Shown piece after piece: positions 1 to 6,053 of a DNA stretch of 13,489 bases. Source of the stretch: Methanomassiliicoccales archaeon (lineage in GTDB: Archaea > Thermoplasmatota > Thermoplasmata > Methanomassiliicoccales > JACIVX01). The notes beneath the pieces were generated by a model that was not told the origin of the DNA, did not search any database, and saw only the letters and a list, made by a program, of their open reading frames with translations. The DNA is taken from NCBI GenBank assembly GCA_028679985.1, contig JAJRAH010000019.1:1-13489 (forward strand), in the 5' to 3' direction. Numbering within the stretch: the stretch's first letter is position 1; every line of letters begins with the position of its first letter. The position numbers and the translations under genes are program-made.

Positions 1-1012
1 CATGATACTGGGACGCCTTCGCGACGTTGACTCCATAACTCATCAGATCGGAGGCATAGGACCAAAGGCCGAAGTACTGTCTGCGAGGAACCCGCCCCAG
101 GAATACATCGGATCTTGCAAGGCAGTAGAATCCCCGTGCGAGATCCTCTGGCTTCTTGTACTCGATTGGAAGGTTCTCGTCAAGCCATAGAAGAGTGTAT
201 TCGGGAGTCTCGTTTGTATCGAATGCGATAGACCTCGCTCTCGAGGGGTTCGTGCCGTGAAGCACCTCCCCTAACAAGTCATACATGGTCTTCGTAACCT
301 GTCTGTTTCCTAGCACCAATGTCTCCTCTTCCAGCACATCCGTCTTACCTTCCGAGACTGCCTGAAGATCTCTCACGGCCGATCTCAGATCTCCATTCGA
401 ATTCTGTGCAATCAAATCCAGAACTCTCTCCGAGACGCGGACATCCCGATCTTTCGCGATTCCTCGAAGGACGGATTTCACCGTGCTGCTGTGAATCCTG
501 TTGAAACGTATTTGGAGGGTCCCAGATTTTATCAAAGAACTCTTTCTGCTCAGAGCATAGAAATCATTGACGATGAGAATCACAGGCTGCTTTGTCAGCT
601 TGATGAGTTCGACTATTGCTGGAACACCGCCCCTATCTTCTTTGCCGAATATGTTGTCCGCCTCGTCGAGGATGATCAGTTTTAGGCGGCCTTGCTTGCT
701 GGAAAGAAACTCTCCATTGTTTGTAAAAGTATCCGCCAGCGCTCCACGCAATGCGATTGCGTTTATGGCTTCGGCGTTTCTGTGATCGGACGCGTTCATC
801 TCGATGACGACCCATCCGAAATCGCTCGCGAGTGCGAGTGCAGCACTCGTCTTGCCGGTTCCAGGAGTCCCTATCAGTACCGCGGCCTTTTTCGTGGGTC
901 TTCTTGATTCCCAATCCAATGCCCACTCTCTAAGTTGTTGAGTGGCTCTGGGATTCCCAACGACGTCCTTCAGCGTCTTCGGACGGTATCTCTCCGTCCA
1001 ATCCTCCTGCAT
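1..1012 (-). CDS. rfcL: Replication factor C large subunit (clamp loader), 3' end outside window
   Basis: RfcL is the single large subunit of the archaeal clamp loader; with the small subunits it opens and loads PCNA on primed DNA using ATP. I translated 337 residues without interruption, and the C-terminus lies beyond the left edge. Seen: the RFC-box start (WTERYRPKTLKDVVGN, residues 5-20), Walker A GTPGTGKT (48-55), Walker B ending in DEAD (112-119), a sensor-1 region around IVND (147-150), and sensor-2-like GDLR (207-210), followed by the start of the helical collar domain. The family is usually 400-500 or more residues, so the missing part should hold the collar and the C-terminal tail. 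The start ATG at 1012 puts the RFC box at the N-terminus as expected. A box A at 1036-1043 lies about 27 bases upstream, which suggests a leaderless transcript. The gene is transcribed away from the recombinase region. Confidence 0.95.
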   Translation of the reverse strand, partial: MQEDWTERYRPKTLKDVVGNPRATQQLREWALDWESRRPTKKAAVLIGTPGTGKTSAALALASDFGWVVIEMNASDHRNAEAINAIALRGALADTFTNNGEFLSSKQGRLKLIILDEADNIFGKEDRGGVPAIVELIKLTKQPVILIVNDFYALSRKSSLIKSGTLQIRFNRIHSSTVKSVLRGIAKDRDVRVSERVLDLIAQNSNGDLRSAVRDLQAVSEGKTDVLEEETLVLGNRQVTKTMYDLLGEVLHGTNPSRARSIAFDTNETPEYTLLWLDENLPIEYKKPEDLARGFYCLARSDVFLGRVPRRQYFGLWSYASDLMSYGVNVAKASQYH

Positions 1013-1035
1013 CAATCATACTTATGAGGAGCGTC

Positions 1036-1043
1036 CATATAAA
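1036..1043 (-). promoter_or_regulatory. Box A (TATA) of rfcL
   Basis: Read on the minus strand this is TTTATATG, a good match to the archaeal TATA box. It is centred about 27 bases from the rfcL ATG at 1012, so transcription should begin at or within a few bases of the start codon. No Shine-Dalgarno fits upstream of the ATG, which agrees with leaderless translation. Inferred from position and sequence only. Confidence 0.6.
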
Positions 1044-1471
1044 TGTCTCCGCCGCAGGTATGAACCTGACACTGGTACTCGGAAAAACTTGGCGAATTCA
1101 CCCTGTTCTGGGACATTCTTGACCTTGTCAAGAGACTGTGATCGCATCTATGGTCCAACGTTTATTGATTTCGATGATATCGATATGAGCGCACATTGTA
1201 TAGCTATTACATGATTTGGCCTCGTAGGATTACCCCCGTTTGGATGACACGCGCCTCTTGACGGAGTGAGGCAATCATCTGCGCTCGATCTCCTAGAGTC
1301 TACGTCGAGATTGAAGCCAAAGACAGATGCAACTATGAACTCTAAAGAAATCCAAGTCACTATTCTCGCTCGACCCGTGATAGCCATAATTAATTAATGT
1401 CCGGGCTTATCGACTCTTCGAACTGACCTTATCGATCCTTCGCACACTGATCGAGCCAATTGGACCGCGGC
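1044..1471. other. Gene-free stretch between rfcL and the RHH-like gene
   Basis: About 430 bases with no convincing coding sequence, tRNA or known RNA. A 79-codon open frame on the minus strand (1148-1387) has a hydrophobic N-terminus but no ribosome-binding site and low-complexity, unconvincing sequence. Recognisable structure is limited to an AT palindrome region (TTAATTAATTA around 1389-1397) and a pair of 15-base near-identical direct repeats at 1406-1442. It could be a decayed element end or an untranslated region. Confidence 0.4.
1406..1442. repeat. Pair of 15-base direct repeats with 22-base period
   Basis: The plus strand shows CTTATCGACTCTTCG at 1406-1420 and CTTATCGATCCTTCG at 1428-1442, 13 of 15 positions identical. 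The start-to-start distance is 22 bases, about two turns of B-DNA, which would put both copies on the same face of the helix. They lie 29 bases beyond the stop codon of the RHH-like gene. A protein-binding pair or a recombination accessory site is possible; no function is shown. Confidence 0.5.
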
Positions 1472-1621
1472 TTACTTCTTGCTGGAATGCTCAAGTTCCT
1501 TTTCTTCATACATGTCACAGAGTTGTGAAAGGAACTGGTCATAGGTCTTCCTGAATTTCAGCCTGAACAGCCTATCCCGCGTTTCGGGCGATATCTGTAT
1601 GCTCGTCTTTTGAACTTTCAT
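1472..1621 (-). CDS. Small ribbon-helix-helix-like protein (VapB-type antitoxin or regulator)
   Basis: A 49-residue protein. Its beginning (KTSIQISPETRDRLFRLK, residues 5-22) has the pattern of an archaeal ribbon-helix-helix domain: a short beta strand of alternating residues, then helix A, then a helix-turn-helix-like second half (TYDQFLSQLCDMYEEKE, 26-42). This resembles VapB-type antitoxins and small RHH regulators that dimerise and bind operators through the paired strands. The start is strongly supported: AGGTGATC, an exact complement of the archaeal 16S 3' end, lies just upstream of ATG at 1621. A box A and an inverted repeat lie further upstream, which would suit self-repression. No toxin gene (PIN or RelE-like) is adjacent, so it may instead regulate the recombinases upstream or be a leftover of a mobile element. 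The family is inferred by eye. Confidence 0.7.
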   Translation of the reverse strand: MKVQKTSIQISPETRDRLFRLKFRKTYDQFLSQLCDMYEEKELEHSSKK

Positions 1622-1680
1622 CTCCGATCACCTACTGCGATTCTTCATCCCTAATCAATGGAGCTACCCCGACTATGGAT

Positions 1681-1701
1681 TGTATATGTATACATGATAC
1701 A
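1681..1701. promoter_or_regulatory. Inverted repeat, candidate operator of the RHH-like gene
   Basis: The core ATGTATACAT at 1686-1695 is a perfect 10-base palindrome. It is extended by TGTAT at 1681-1685 and its complement ATACA at 1697-1701, with one unpaired base at 1696. It sits just downstream of the predicted box A and covers the predicted transcription start, a position where a bound repressor would block polymerase. Confidence 0.5.
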
Positions 1702-1703
1702 CT

Positions 1704-1711
1704 GTATTTAA
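1704..1711 (-). promoter_or_regulatory. Box A (TATA) of the RHH-like gene
   Basis: On the minus strand this reads TTAAATAC within a run of A and T. A start about 25 bases downstream falls near 1682, giving a leader of about 60 bases that contains the AGGTGATC ribosome-binding site of the small gene. The surrounding region is AT-rich, so other boxes are possible. Confidence 0.4.
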
Positions 1712-1997
1712 TTGTGATTATTACTTTGGATTATATACTGTAGATGATTGTTAGCATCATTGCAGATAATACAATACGTGACAACTATTCAATGGCTTGA
1801 CACATTGTACATGATGTCTAGCGTTGTATGTACGACAATATTGAAGTGAGTATATCTGTACATTCTTGTCAACGACGGTCTCCCGTATATCAACTTGAGA
1901 TAGCCCTTTTTTCAAAGACAAGGGGGGATTTGCGAATGAATCACCGCATGAATTCGATATCATCGTTATTCCGTGCCTCTCACGGTAGTAGAGGAAT
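1712..1997. other. AT-rich gene-free stretch downstream of the recombinases
   Basis: About 290 bases between the stop codon of recombinase B and the RHH promoter. No coding sequence is convincing. It contains several short TGTAC/TACATGAT words (for example near 1806-1815, 1829 and 1857). A weak CCCTT/AAGGG inverted repeat next to a T-run near 1903-1925 might help end the recombinase transcript. Confidence 0.3.
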
Positions 1998-2891
1998 CTA
2001 TAGAGGACCCGATCCTGCTCCGATTTCGGTCGGAGTCCCTGCCGGATCATGAAGCGTGCCCCGAAATAGATCCTCACGGAGAGTGAACGGCGCCGTCTTC
2101 TTCTTTCTCCTCTTGGTTCTATTGAATGCAATCTCTTGAGCTTGATTGAACTCCTCTCTCGATATCGCCACTTGATGATCGCCTTGGATCATGTAGCCGT
2201 CCCATCGTACGTATCCAGCATAAATCGGATTGTGGAGCATATGACTTACCGACCATATCGTCCATGGCTTCCCTCTGCGCGTCGTGACGCCAGAGGTGTT
2301 GAAGAGCCTTGCCATCTCCCACATCTTCTCCCCCTGAGCATATCGTCTGAAGGCCTCTTTGACGATGGCAATTTCCTCCTCCACCGTGACCAGTTTGCCT
2401 TCCTGGAACTTATAACCATAGGGCGGATAGAACCCCAGCAGTCCCTTTCCAGACTCCGCCTTCTGAGCCATTCCCATATAAGTCCGCTCACCAATCTGCT
2501 CACTCTCCAGCTGAGCTATCCTCTGAATTATATCCACAACAAATCTTCCCACGGCTGTCGAAGTGTCGAGAGATTCCTGCATGCTAGTGAACTTCTTTCC
2601 CCACTTCTCGAGATTCTCCATCATTATCATGAAGTTCTTGCTGTTGCGATGGATTCTATCCATCTTCATGACGAGAATCATGTCCCATTTGTCTCGCTCC
2701 TCCATCATCTTCTGATATGCTGGCCTTCTGACATTCCTTCCAGTTTGTCCATCATCGACATAGAAATCAGCGATGTCCCAGCCTTGGGACTCGCAGTACG
2801 CTGAAAGCCTCTCCTTCTGGGCCCCGAGAGAATATCCCTCCTTTGCTTGGTCTTCCGTCGACACCCTCGTGTAGACGGCCACCTTAGCCAA
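1998..2891 (-). CDS. Serine recombinase B, compact, resolvase plus Recombinase domains
   Basis: A 297-residue site-specific serine recombinase, expected to cut and rejoin DNA through a 5'-phosphoserine link. Seen: the N-terminal resolvase fold with nucleophile Ser11 in YTRVSTEDQ, catalytic arginines in MDRIHRN (Arg79, Arg82), the long helix region ending near SEQIGER (130-136), then a Recombinase-type domain (about 150-255) with NPIYAGYVRWDG. It ends soon after, with a basic stretch RTKRRKKK (258-265) and an odd Gly/Pro-rich tail. Typical large serine recombinases are 450-700 residues with a zinc ribbon and coiled coil; both are missing. The start is TTG at 2891, supported by AGGAGG 8 bases upstream; it overlaps the end of recombinase A by 8 bases, so the two are probably translationally coupled. 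It is a close paralogue of A. Confidence 0.9.
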   Translation of the reverse strand: MAKVAVYTRVSTEDQAKEGYSLGAQKERLSAYCESQGWDIADFYVDDGQTGRNVRRPAYQKMMEERDKWDMILVMKMDRIHRNSKNFMIMMENLEKWGKKFTSMQESLDTSTAVGRFVVDIIQRIAQLESEQIGERTYMGMAQKAESGKGLLGFYPPYGYKFQEGKLVTVEEEIAIVKEAFRRYAQGEKMWEMARLFNTSGVTTRRGKPWTIWSVSHMLHNPIYAGYVRWDGYMIQGDHQVAISREEFNQAQEIAFNRTKRRKKKTAPFTLREDLFRGTLHDPAGTPTEIGAGSGPL

Positions 2892-3729
2892 GCACTTCGC
2901 CTCCTATTGCGCGACTGAGGAATTCGTCGGTCTCGCGGGGAATTCTCCTCGCTCTTGCCTTGATCAGTTGTCGCACATTTTCATATTTGTCTGAAGATAT
3001 AATCGGGTCGTGCGGAGCGTCCGATACGATTCCATCCCATCGTACCTTTCCGCAGTAAAGGGGGTTTGTCAGCACGTGGCATACTGTCTCCCTGCGCCAT
3101 TTGGATCCTTTCTTGGTCGGAATCCCTCTTGTGTTGAGGTACTCAGCGATATCCTGGAGGTTTCTCCCATTGGCATATAACCGGTAGATATCCCTAACGA
3201 CCTCGACTTCGTTGTCGACAGGTGCCAGTTTCCCGTCCCTCAACTTGAAACCATATGGATCTCCAAATCCCAGGTAACCCTTGCCCCTCCTTGCCTTCTG
3301 ACTCATGCCAACTTTCACTCGCTCGCCGATCTGCTCGCTCTCAAGTTGGGCAATTCTCTGGATAATGTCCATGACGAATCGGCCGATTGCCGTGGTCGTG
3401 TCGAAGGATTCCTGAGTGGAGATGAACTCCTTTCCCCACGTTTTCAGGTCGTCCATCATTTCTGTGAAATTACGACTGTTGCGGTGAATGCGATCCATCT
3501 TTAGAACAACGAGAACATCCCACTTTGCTCTCTCTTCCATCATCCTTTGATATCCTATCCTCTTGATCTCTCTACCGCTAAAGCCATTGTCAACATACTC
3601 AGACGATACCTCCCATCCTCTGGCCCTGCAGTAGGCGTTGAGTCGCTTCAACTGAGCAGGTATGCTGAATCCTTCTTTCGCCTGATCTTCAGTCGATACC
3701 CTGGCATACAGTGCTGCCCTCAATAGCAT
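2884..3729 (-). CDS. Serine recombinase A, compact, first gene of the recombinase pair
   Basis: A 281-residue serine recombinase from the chosen ATG at 3729. Seen: Ser12 in YARVSTEDQ, arginines in MDRIHRN (Arg80, Arg83), the helix ending SEQIGER (131-137), and a Recombinase-type domain (about 150-255) with NPLYCGKVRWDG. Residues 107-137 match recombinase B at 27 of 31 positions, so the pair arose by duplication. It stops right after the Recombinase domain, without zinc ribbon or coiled coil. The frame is open up to 3846, but residues before the chosen ATG show no family similarity. ATG 3780 (leaderless) and TTG 3723 are alternative starts; no strong ribosome-binding site decides. The promoter is at 3801-3808 with a perfect palindrome at 3780-3795. 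A heteromeric recombinase with B, in the manner of CcrA/CcrB pairs, is possible but inferred. Confidence 0.88.
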   Translation of the reverse strand: MLLRAALYARVSTEDQAKEGFSIPAQLKRLNAYCRARGWEVSSEYVDNGFSGREIKRIGYQRMMEERAKWDVLVVLKMDRIHRNSRNFTEMMDDLKTWGKEFISTQESFDTTTAIGRFVMDIIQRIAQLESEQIGERVKVGMSQKARRGKGYLGFGDPYGFKLRDGKLAPVDNEVEVVRDIYRLYANGRNLQDIAEYLNTRGIPTKKGSKWRRETVCHVLTNPLYCGKVRWDGIVSDAPHDPIISSDKYENVRQLIKARARRIPRETDEFLSRAIGGEVLG

Positions 3730-3779
3730 CCCATCCAACAGCGAGTACGAAGATGGGCTGGTGCCCCATCTCGATAGCA

Positions 3780-3795
3780 TCTGACAATTGTCAGA
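3780..3795. promoter_or_regulatory. Perfect 16-base palindrome in the recombinase promoter
   Basis: TCTGACAATTGTCAGA is a perfect palindrome. It lies directly downstream of the box A at 3801-3808 and reaches the predicted transcription start of recombinase A. The position fits a repressor site. Being next to a recombinase gene, it could also be a recombinase binding or crossover site. Confidence 0.6.
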
Positions 3796-3800
3796 CACGA

Positions 3801-3808
3801 TATTTAAA
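3801..3808 (-). promoter_or_regulatory. Box A (TATA) of the recombinase operon
   Basis: On the minus strand this reads TTTAAATA, the archaeal TATA consensus. Transcription should start near 3778-3780, giving a leader of about 50 bases before ATG 3729. The leader contains a 6-base-pair hairpin (3752-3770, GATGGG/CCCATC on either strand). Confidence 0.6.
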
Positions 3809-3858
3809 TCTATGCGAATTCTGATTGCACGGAAATGGGCATTCAATCATTCAGTATT

Positions 3859-3894
3859 ATTATTTAAGAAATAATCATATGTACATTTTAAAAT
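3859..3894. repeat. Two AT-rich dyads between the divergent promoters
   Basis: ATTATTT and AAATAAT (3859-3865 and 3869-3875) form an inverted repeat with a 3-base spacer. ATTTTAAAAT at 3885-3894 is a perfect palindrome. Both lie between the recombinase promoter and that of the OB-fold gene. In DNA this AT-rich such matches arise easily by chance. Confidence 0.35.
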
Positions 3895-3915
3895 TTATGT
3901 CTATGCTTCAAGACT

Positions 3916-3924
3916 GATTAAATA
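3916..3924 (+). promoter_or_regulatory. Box A (TATA) of the OB-fold gene
   Basis: GATTAAATA is centred about 29 bases before the ATG at 3949, so the transcript should be leaderless or have only a few leading bases. The purine stretch GAGAAGGA touches the ATG too closely to act as a normal Shine-Dalgarno site. Confidence 0.5.
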
Positions 3925-3948
3925 GCGACCTCACAATCGCGAGAAGGA

Positions 3949-4383
3949 ATGGTATCAGAGAGACAAGATCCAAGCATCTCATCGAGAGTAGAGGAATTGC
4001 GAGATGAGTTTGGCAGCCTGCTCGACGATCACACGCTGGAGCTCATTGCACTGGACGAGAGAGGATTGCTAGTGACTAACAAGAAGAACATATCTGAGCT
4101 TAAGGACCGAGAAGAAGCGTCCTTAGAAGTCAGAGCCAAAAGAGTACTCGACACAAGAGAATTCAAGAAGAGGGACGGGGGAACCGGTAGAGTCAGAAAT
4201 ATCGAGATCGAGGACGATACTGGATCATGCCGCCTCGTCCTCTGGGACGATGACGTGAATCTCCCAGAAGAACTGAGAATCAAAGAGGGCGGCGAACTTA
4301 GATTGACGAATTGCTATGTCAAGTACTCCGACTTCGGAGTGGACGTTTCAAAAGGAAGGAAAGGAAAAGTCGAAGTTGGATAG
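3949..4383 (+). CDS. RPA-like OB-fold single-stranded nucleic-acid-binding protein
   Basis: A 144-residue protein with a single OB fold over about residues 58-143. The diagnostic stretch is GRVRNIEIEDDTGSCRLVLW (80-99), the strand-turn-strand core seen in archaeal replication protein A and related SSBs. It is followed by DDVNLPEELRIKEGG and LRLTNCYVKYSDFG, which match the family's later strands. The first 45 residues are acidic and probably helical. Family members bind single-stranded DNA in replication and repair; a role as an accessory RPA or an RNA-binding OB protein cannot be excluded because there is one OB fold and no zinc finger. It stands alone, divergent from the recombinases and convergent with the surface-protein gene. 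The ATG at 3949 is the first in frame and fits the box A. Confidence 0.82.
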   Translation: MVSERQDPSISSRVEELRDEFGSLLDDHTLELIALDERGLLVTNKKNISELKDREEASLEVRAKRVLDTREFKKRDGGTGRVRNIEIEDDTGSCRLVLWDDDVNLPEELRIKEGGELRLTNCYVKYSDFGVDVSKGRKGKVEVG

Positions 4384-4524
4384 ACAATCATTATTTTAGG
4401 TAATGACGATATAAGCTTAACAAATATAGTAATATTGTGAACCTCCGTTTCGCGGTGCCCGCAGGCCACATTTTCAATAATGCATAGAAAAGAAAGGAAA
4501 ATAGAAAAGGGGTTTTCCGTTCGA
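4384..4524. terminator. Convergent intergenic region with T-rich ends on both strands
   Basis: After the OB-fold gene the plus strand has TTATTTTA at 4391-4398. After the surface-protein gene the minus strand has repeated T-rich tracts (TTTTCTATTTT and TTTCTTTTCT) between about 4518 and 4484. Archaeal termination relies mostly on such T-tracts, so both transcripts probably end here. Nothing else was recognised in this 141-base gap. Confidence 0.45.
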
Positions 4525-5859
4525 CTAAGGCTTCTTGCGCTTCAGAACGAAGACGACCGCGACCAGAACTACGGCGATCACTACGATCAGAATGACGGCG
4601 AGTATCATCGGGTCAATGCCCAATCCGCCCGTACCATCACCTTGCTCTCCCGTAGCGTCTTCTGAGACCCCAGCCTGATATGTGCCAACATCAGTAATGG
4701 CGCTCTGGGCATCATCGGGATCGACAGTGTCCATTTCCATGTCGACCTCTGGAGTCAGCCCGCCGGGTATCTCTTCAGGCAGCTCAAGGCCGCTGAGGTC
4801 CATGCCCATGCCCGTCATGAACTTGAAACCATCTGAGTAGTAGTACTGTCCCTCGTCACCGTTCACAACGATCTTGTAGACCTCAACGGAACCGAGATTG
4901 AAAACGTCCATACTGACCTTTCCAGCGCATGCGAGTTCAGCGTAGATCGGCGCCTCGTAGGTCTCAATCACTCCGTTGTTGATTGTGGCCCCTTCCCCGC
5001 TGCTTGAAATCTCGTCAAATTCGATGGGGAAATCATCGACACCGGTCTGTTCGACAAACTCGTCAGTGAATATCTGGTCCTTCAGATCGTCAGGCAGACC
5101 GTTCACGTCAAGGAAGCCGTCTATCGTTCCAGACACCGTTGCGGTCGACTCAATCGTCCATTCGTCTCCGACGTCAAGCGGGAAATCGTAGAGGTTGAGC
5201 GCTGGGTCAAAGTCGACATTCACTGACATGTCCAAGTCGAAGCTGACTTCGATGTTATAGGTCGAATAGCTCACTATGACGTTTGTCCCGGAGCTTTCAA
5301 TCGAAGGTATGTTTGTTGCATCGAAGCTGCCTACAGCACTCGCCTGAAGATCGAAGGCAATGCTCTTGACGGCCATCGTCGTCTTCTCGAAGACCACATT
5401 GCCGTTCAGGACGATTCCAAAGTCCTCGACAAGATCGATATCGATTGTCTTCTGCTCTGTTGGAGCGCTGGCGAACTCCGAGGCTGTATACGTTCCAGCT
5501 TGCCATAGCTGAGCGGTTATGCTCACATGAACCTCGGCTGCGACTTTCCCAGCGCAGTCAACAGACAAATTGTATTCTGAGTCGGTCACGTCCACGACTT
5601 CGAAAACGATCCACGATTCTGCTGTTCCATCGATATCAAACTGCTCGACCGACACGCCGTATGCCGCCAGTGCTTCCTCGATGTCGGAAGTATCACCCAC
5701 GGCGGTCCCGATGTCCACTTCCTTGCCCATCGCCCACTTATAGCCTTCTTCCCAGACAGGCGCGTTTGCCTGAGCTGAGACGGCGGGTGCAGCGAACAAA
5801 AAGCCTAGCAGGGAAAATGCGACTGTAAATGACGCCATCAATGCAATGGCTCTTTTCAT
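4525..5859 (-). CDS. Secreted surface protein with C-terminal membrane anchor, unknown function
   Basis: A 444-residue protein. It has a signal peptide: MKR, a hydrophobic core to about residue 26, and likely cleavage after AVSA at 29. The large exterior region is acidic and beta-rich with many Val/Asp/Ser strands. A Gly/Thr/Asp linker (about 398-412) leads into a transmembrane helix (418-439) ending in the stop-transfer tail KRKKP. The mature protein therefore faces outward, anchored by its C-terminus. There are only two cysteines in the whole protein, Cys102 and Cys311, both in the local context CAGKV, which hints at an internal duplication or a disulfide. I do not recognise the family; a cell-envelope or S-layer-associated protein is plausible. 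The start is supported by GGAGG six bases before the ATG. It is expressed separately from the chaperonin upstream, across a 194-base gap. Confidence 0.85.
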   Translation of the reverse strand: MKRAIALMASFTVAFSLLGFLFAAPAVSAQANAPVWEEGYKWAMGKEVDIGTAVGDTSDIEEALAAYGVSVEQFDIDGTAESWIVFEVVDVTDSEYNLSVDCAGKVAAEVHVSITAQLWQAGTYTASEFASAPTEQKTIDIDLVEDFGIVLNGNVVFEKTTMAVKSIAFDLQASAVGSFDATNIPSIESSGTNVIVSYSTYNIEVSFDLDMSVNVDFDPALNLYDFPLDVGDEWTIESTATVSGTIDGFLDVNGLPDDLKDQIFTDEFVEQTGVDDFPIEFDEISSSGEGATINNGVIETYEAPIYAELACAGKVSMDVFNLGSVEVYKIVVNGDEGQYYYSDGFKFMTGMGMDLSGLELPEEIPGGLTPEVDMEMDTVDPDDAQSAITDVGTYQAGVSEDATGEQGDGTGGLGIDPMILAVILIVVIAVVLVAVVFVLKRKKP

Positions 5860-5927
5860 TCCATTCCTCCTGACTTACCCTGGAATCACATTCGTTGATG
5901 GGTATTAGAAGGTTTCGAGCGTATTAT

Positions 5928-5973
5928 CGACTACTGGCCGCCGCGCCTCCTTATGAGTGATAGGGGGTAGTCG
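5928..5973. repeat. Inverted repeat with GC-rich interior
   Basis: CGACTAC at 5928-5934 and GTAGTCG at 5967-5973 are perfect 7-base complements enclosing 32 bases with a GC-rich run. On the plus strand CCTCC and GGGGG inside could add an inner stem using one wobble pair. It lies between the thermosome stop codon and the surface-protein gene. It could be a transcript-end structure or an operator; the role is unknown. Confidence 0.4.
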
Positions 5974-5992
5974 TAAGTCAGCGGACTCCGTC

Positions 5993-6001
5993 AAAACAAA
6001 A
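5993..6001 (-). terminator. T-tract after the thermosome gene
   Basis: On the minus strand this reads TTTGTTTTG within CCCTTTTGTTTTGACGG, about 50 bases past the thermosome stop codon. It is a plausible T-rich archaeal terminator, and no hairpin is needed. Confidence 0.4.
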
Positions 6002-6053
6002 GGGTGGGGAAGGTGTTTAGGAAATGATTTTGATCTGCGATCCGAGAAACCTC

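Noticed and set aside
1148..1387. 79-codon minus-strand frame with hydrophobic start
   Set aside because: No ribosome-binding site, no well-placed TATA box, and the sequence after the first 25 residues looks non-coding.
1208..1815. Repeated TACATGAT words (1208, and similar near 1692 and 1808)
   Set aside because: Eight-base AT-rich words recur by chance in such DNA; spacing is irregular and there is no longer shared context.
2136..2804. 222-codon plus-strand open frame
   Set aside because: It is fully antisense to recombinase B, whose motifs are unmistakable; the plus-strand translation shows no family features.
3730..3846. N-terminal extension of recombinase A to a 320-residue protein
   Set aside because: These codons cover the TATA box and palindrome, and precede the conserved family N-terminus; the extra residues show no recombinase similarity.
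4440..4475. GC-rich patch in the convergent gap that resembles an RNA element
   Set aside because: No convincing cloverleaf or stable stem could be drawn by eye, so no RNA gene was called.
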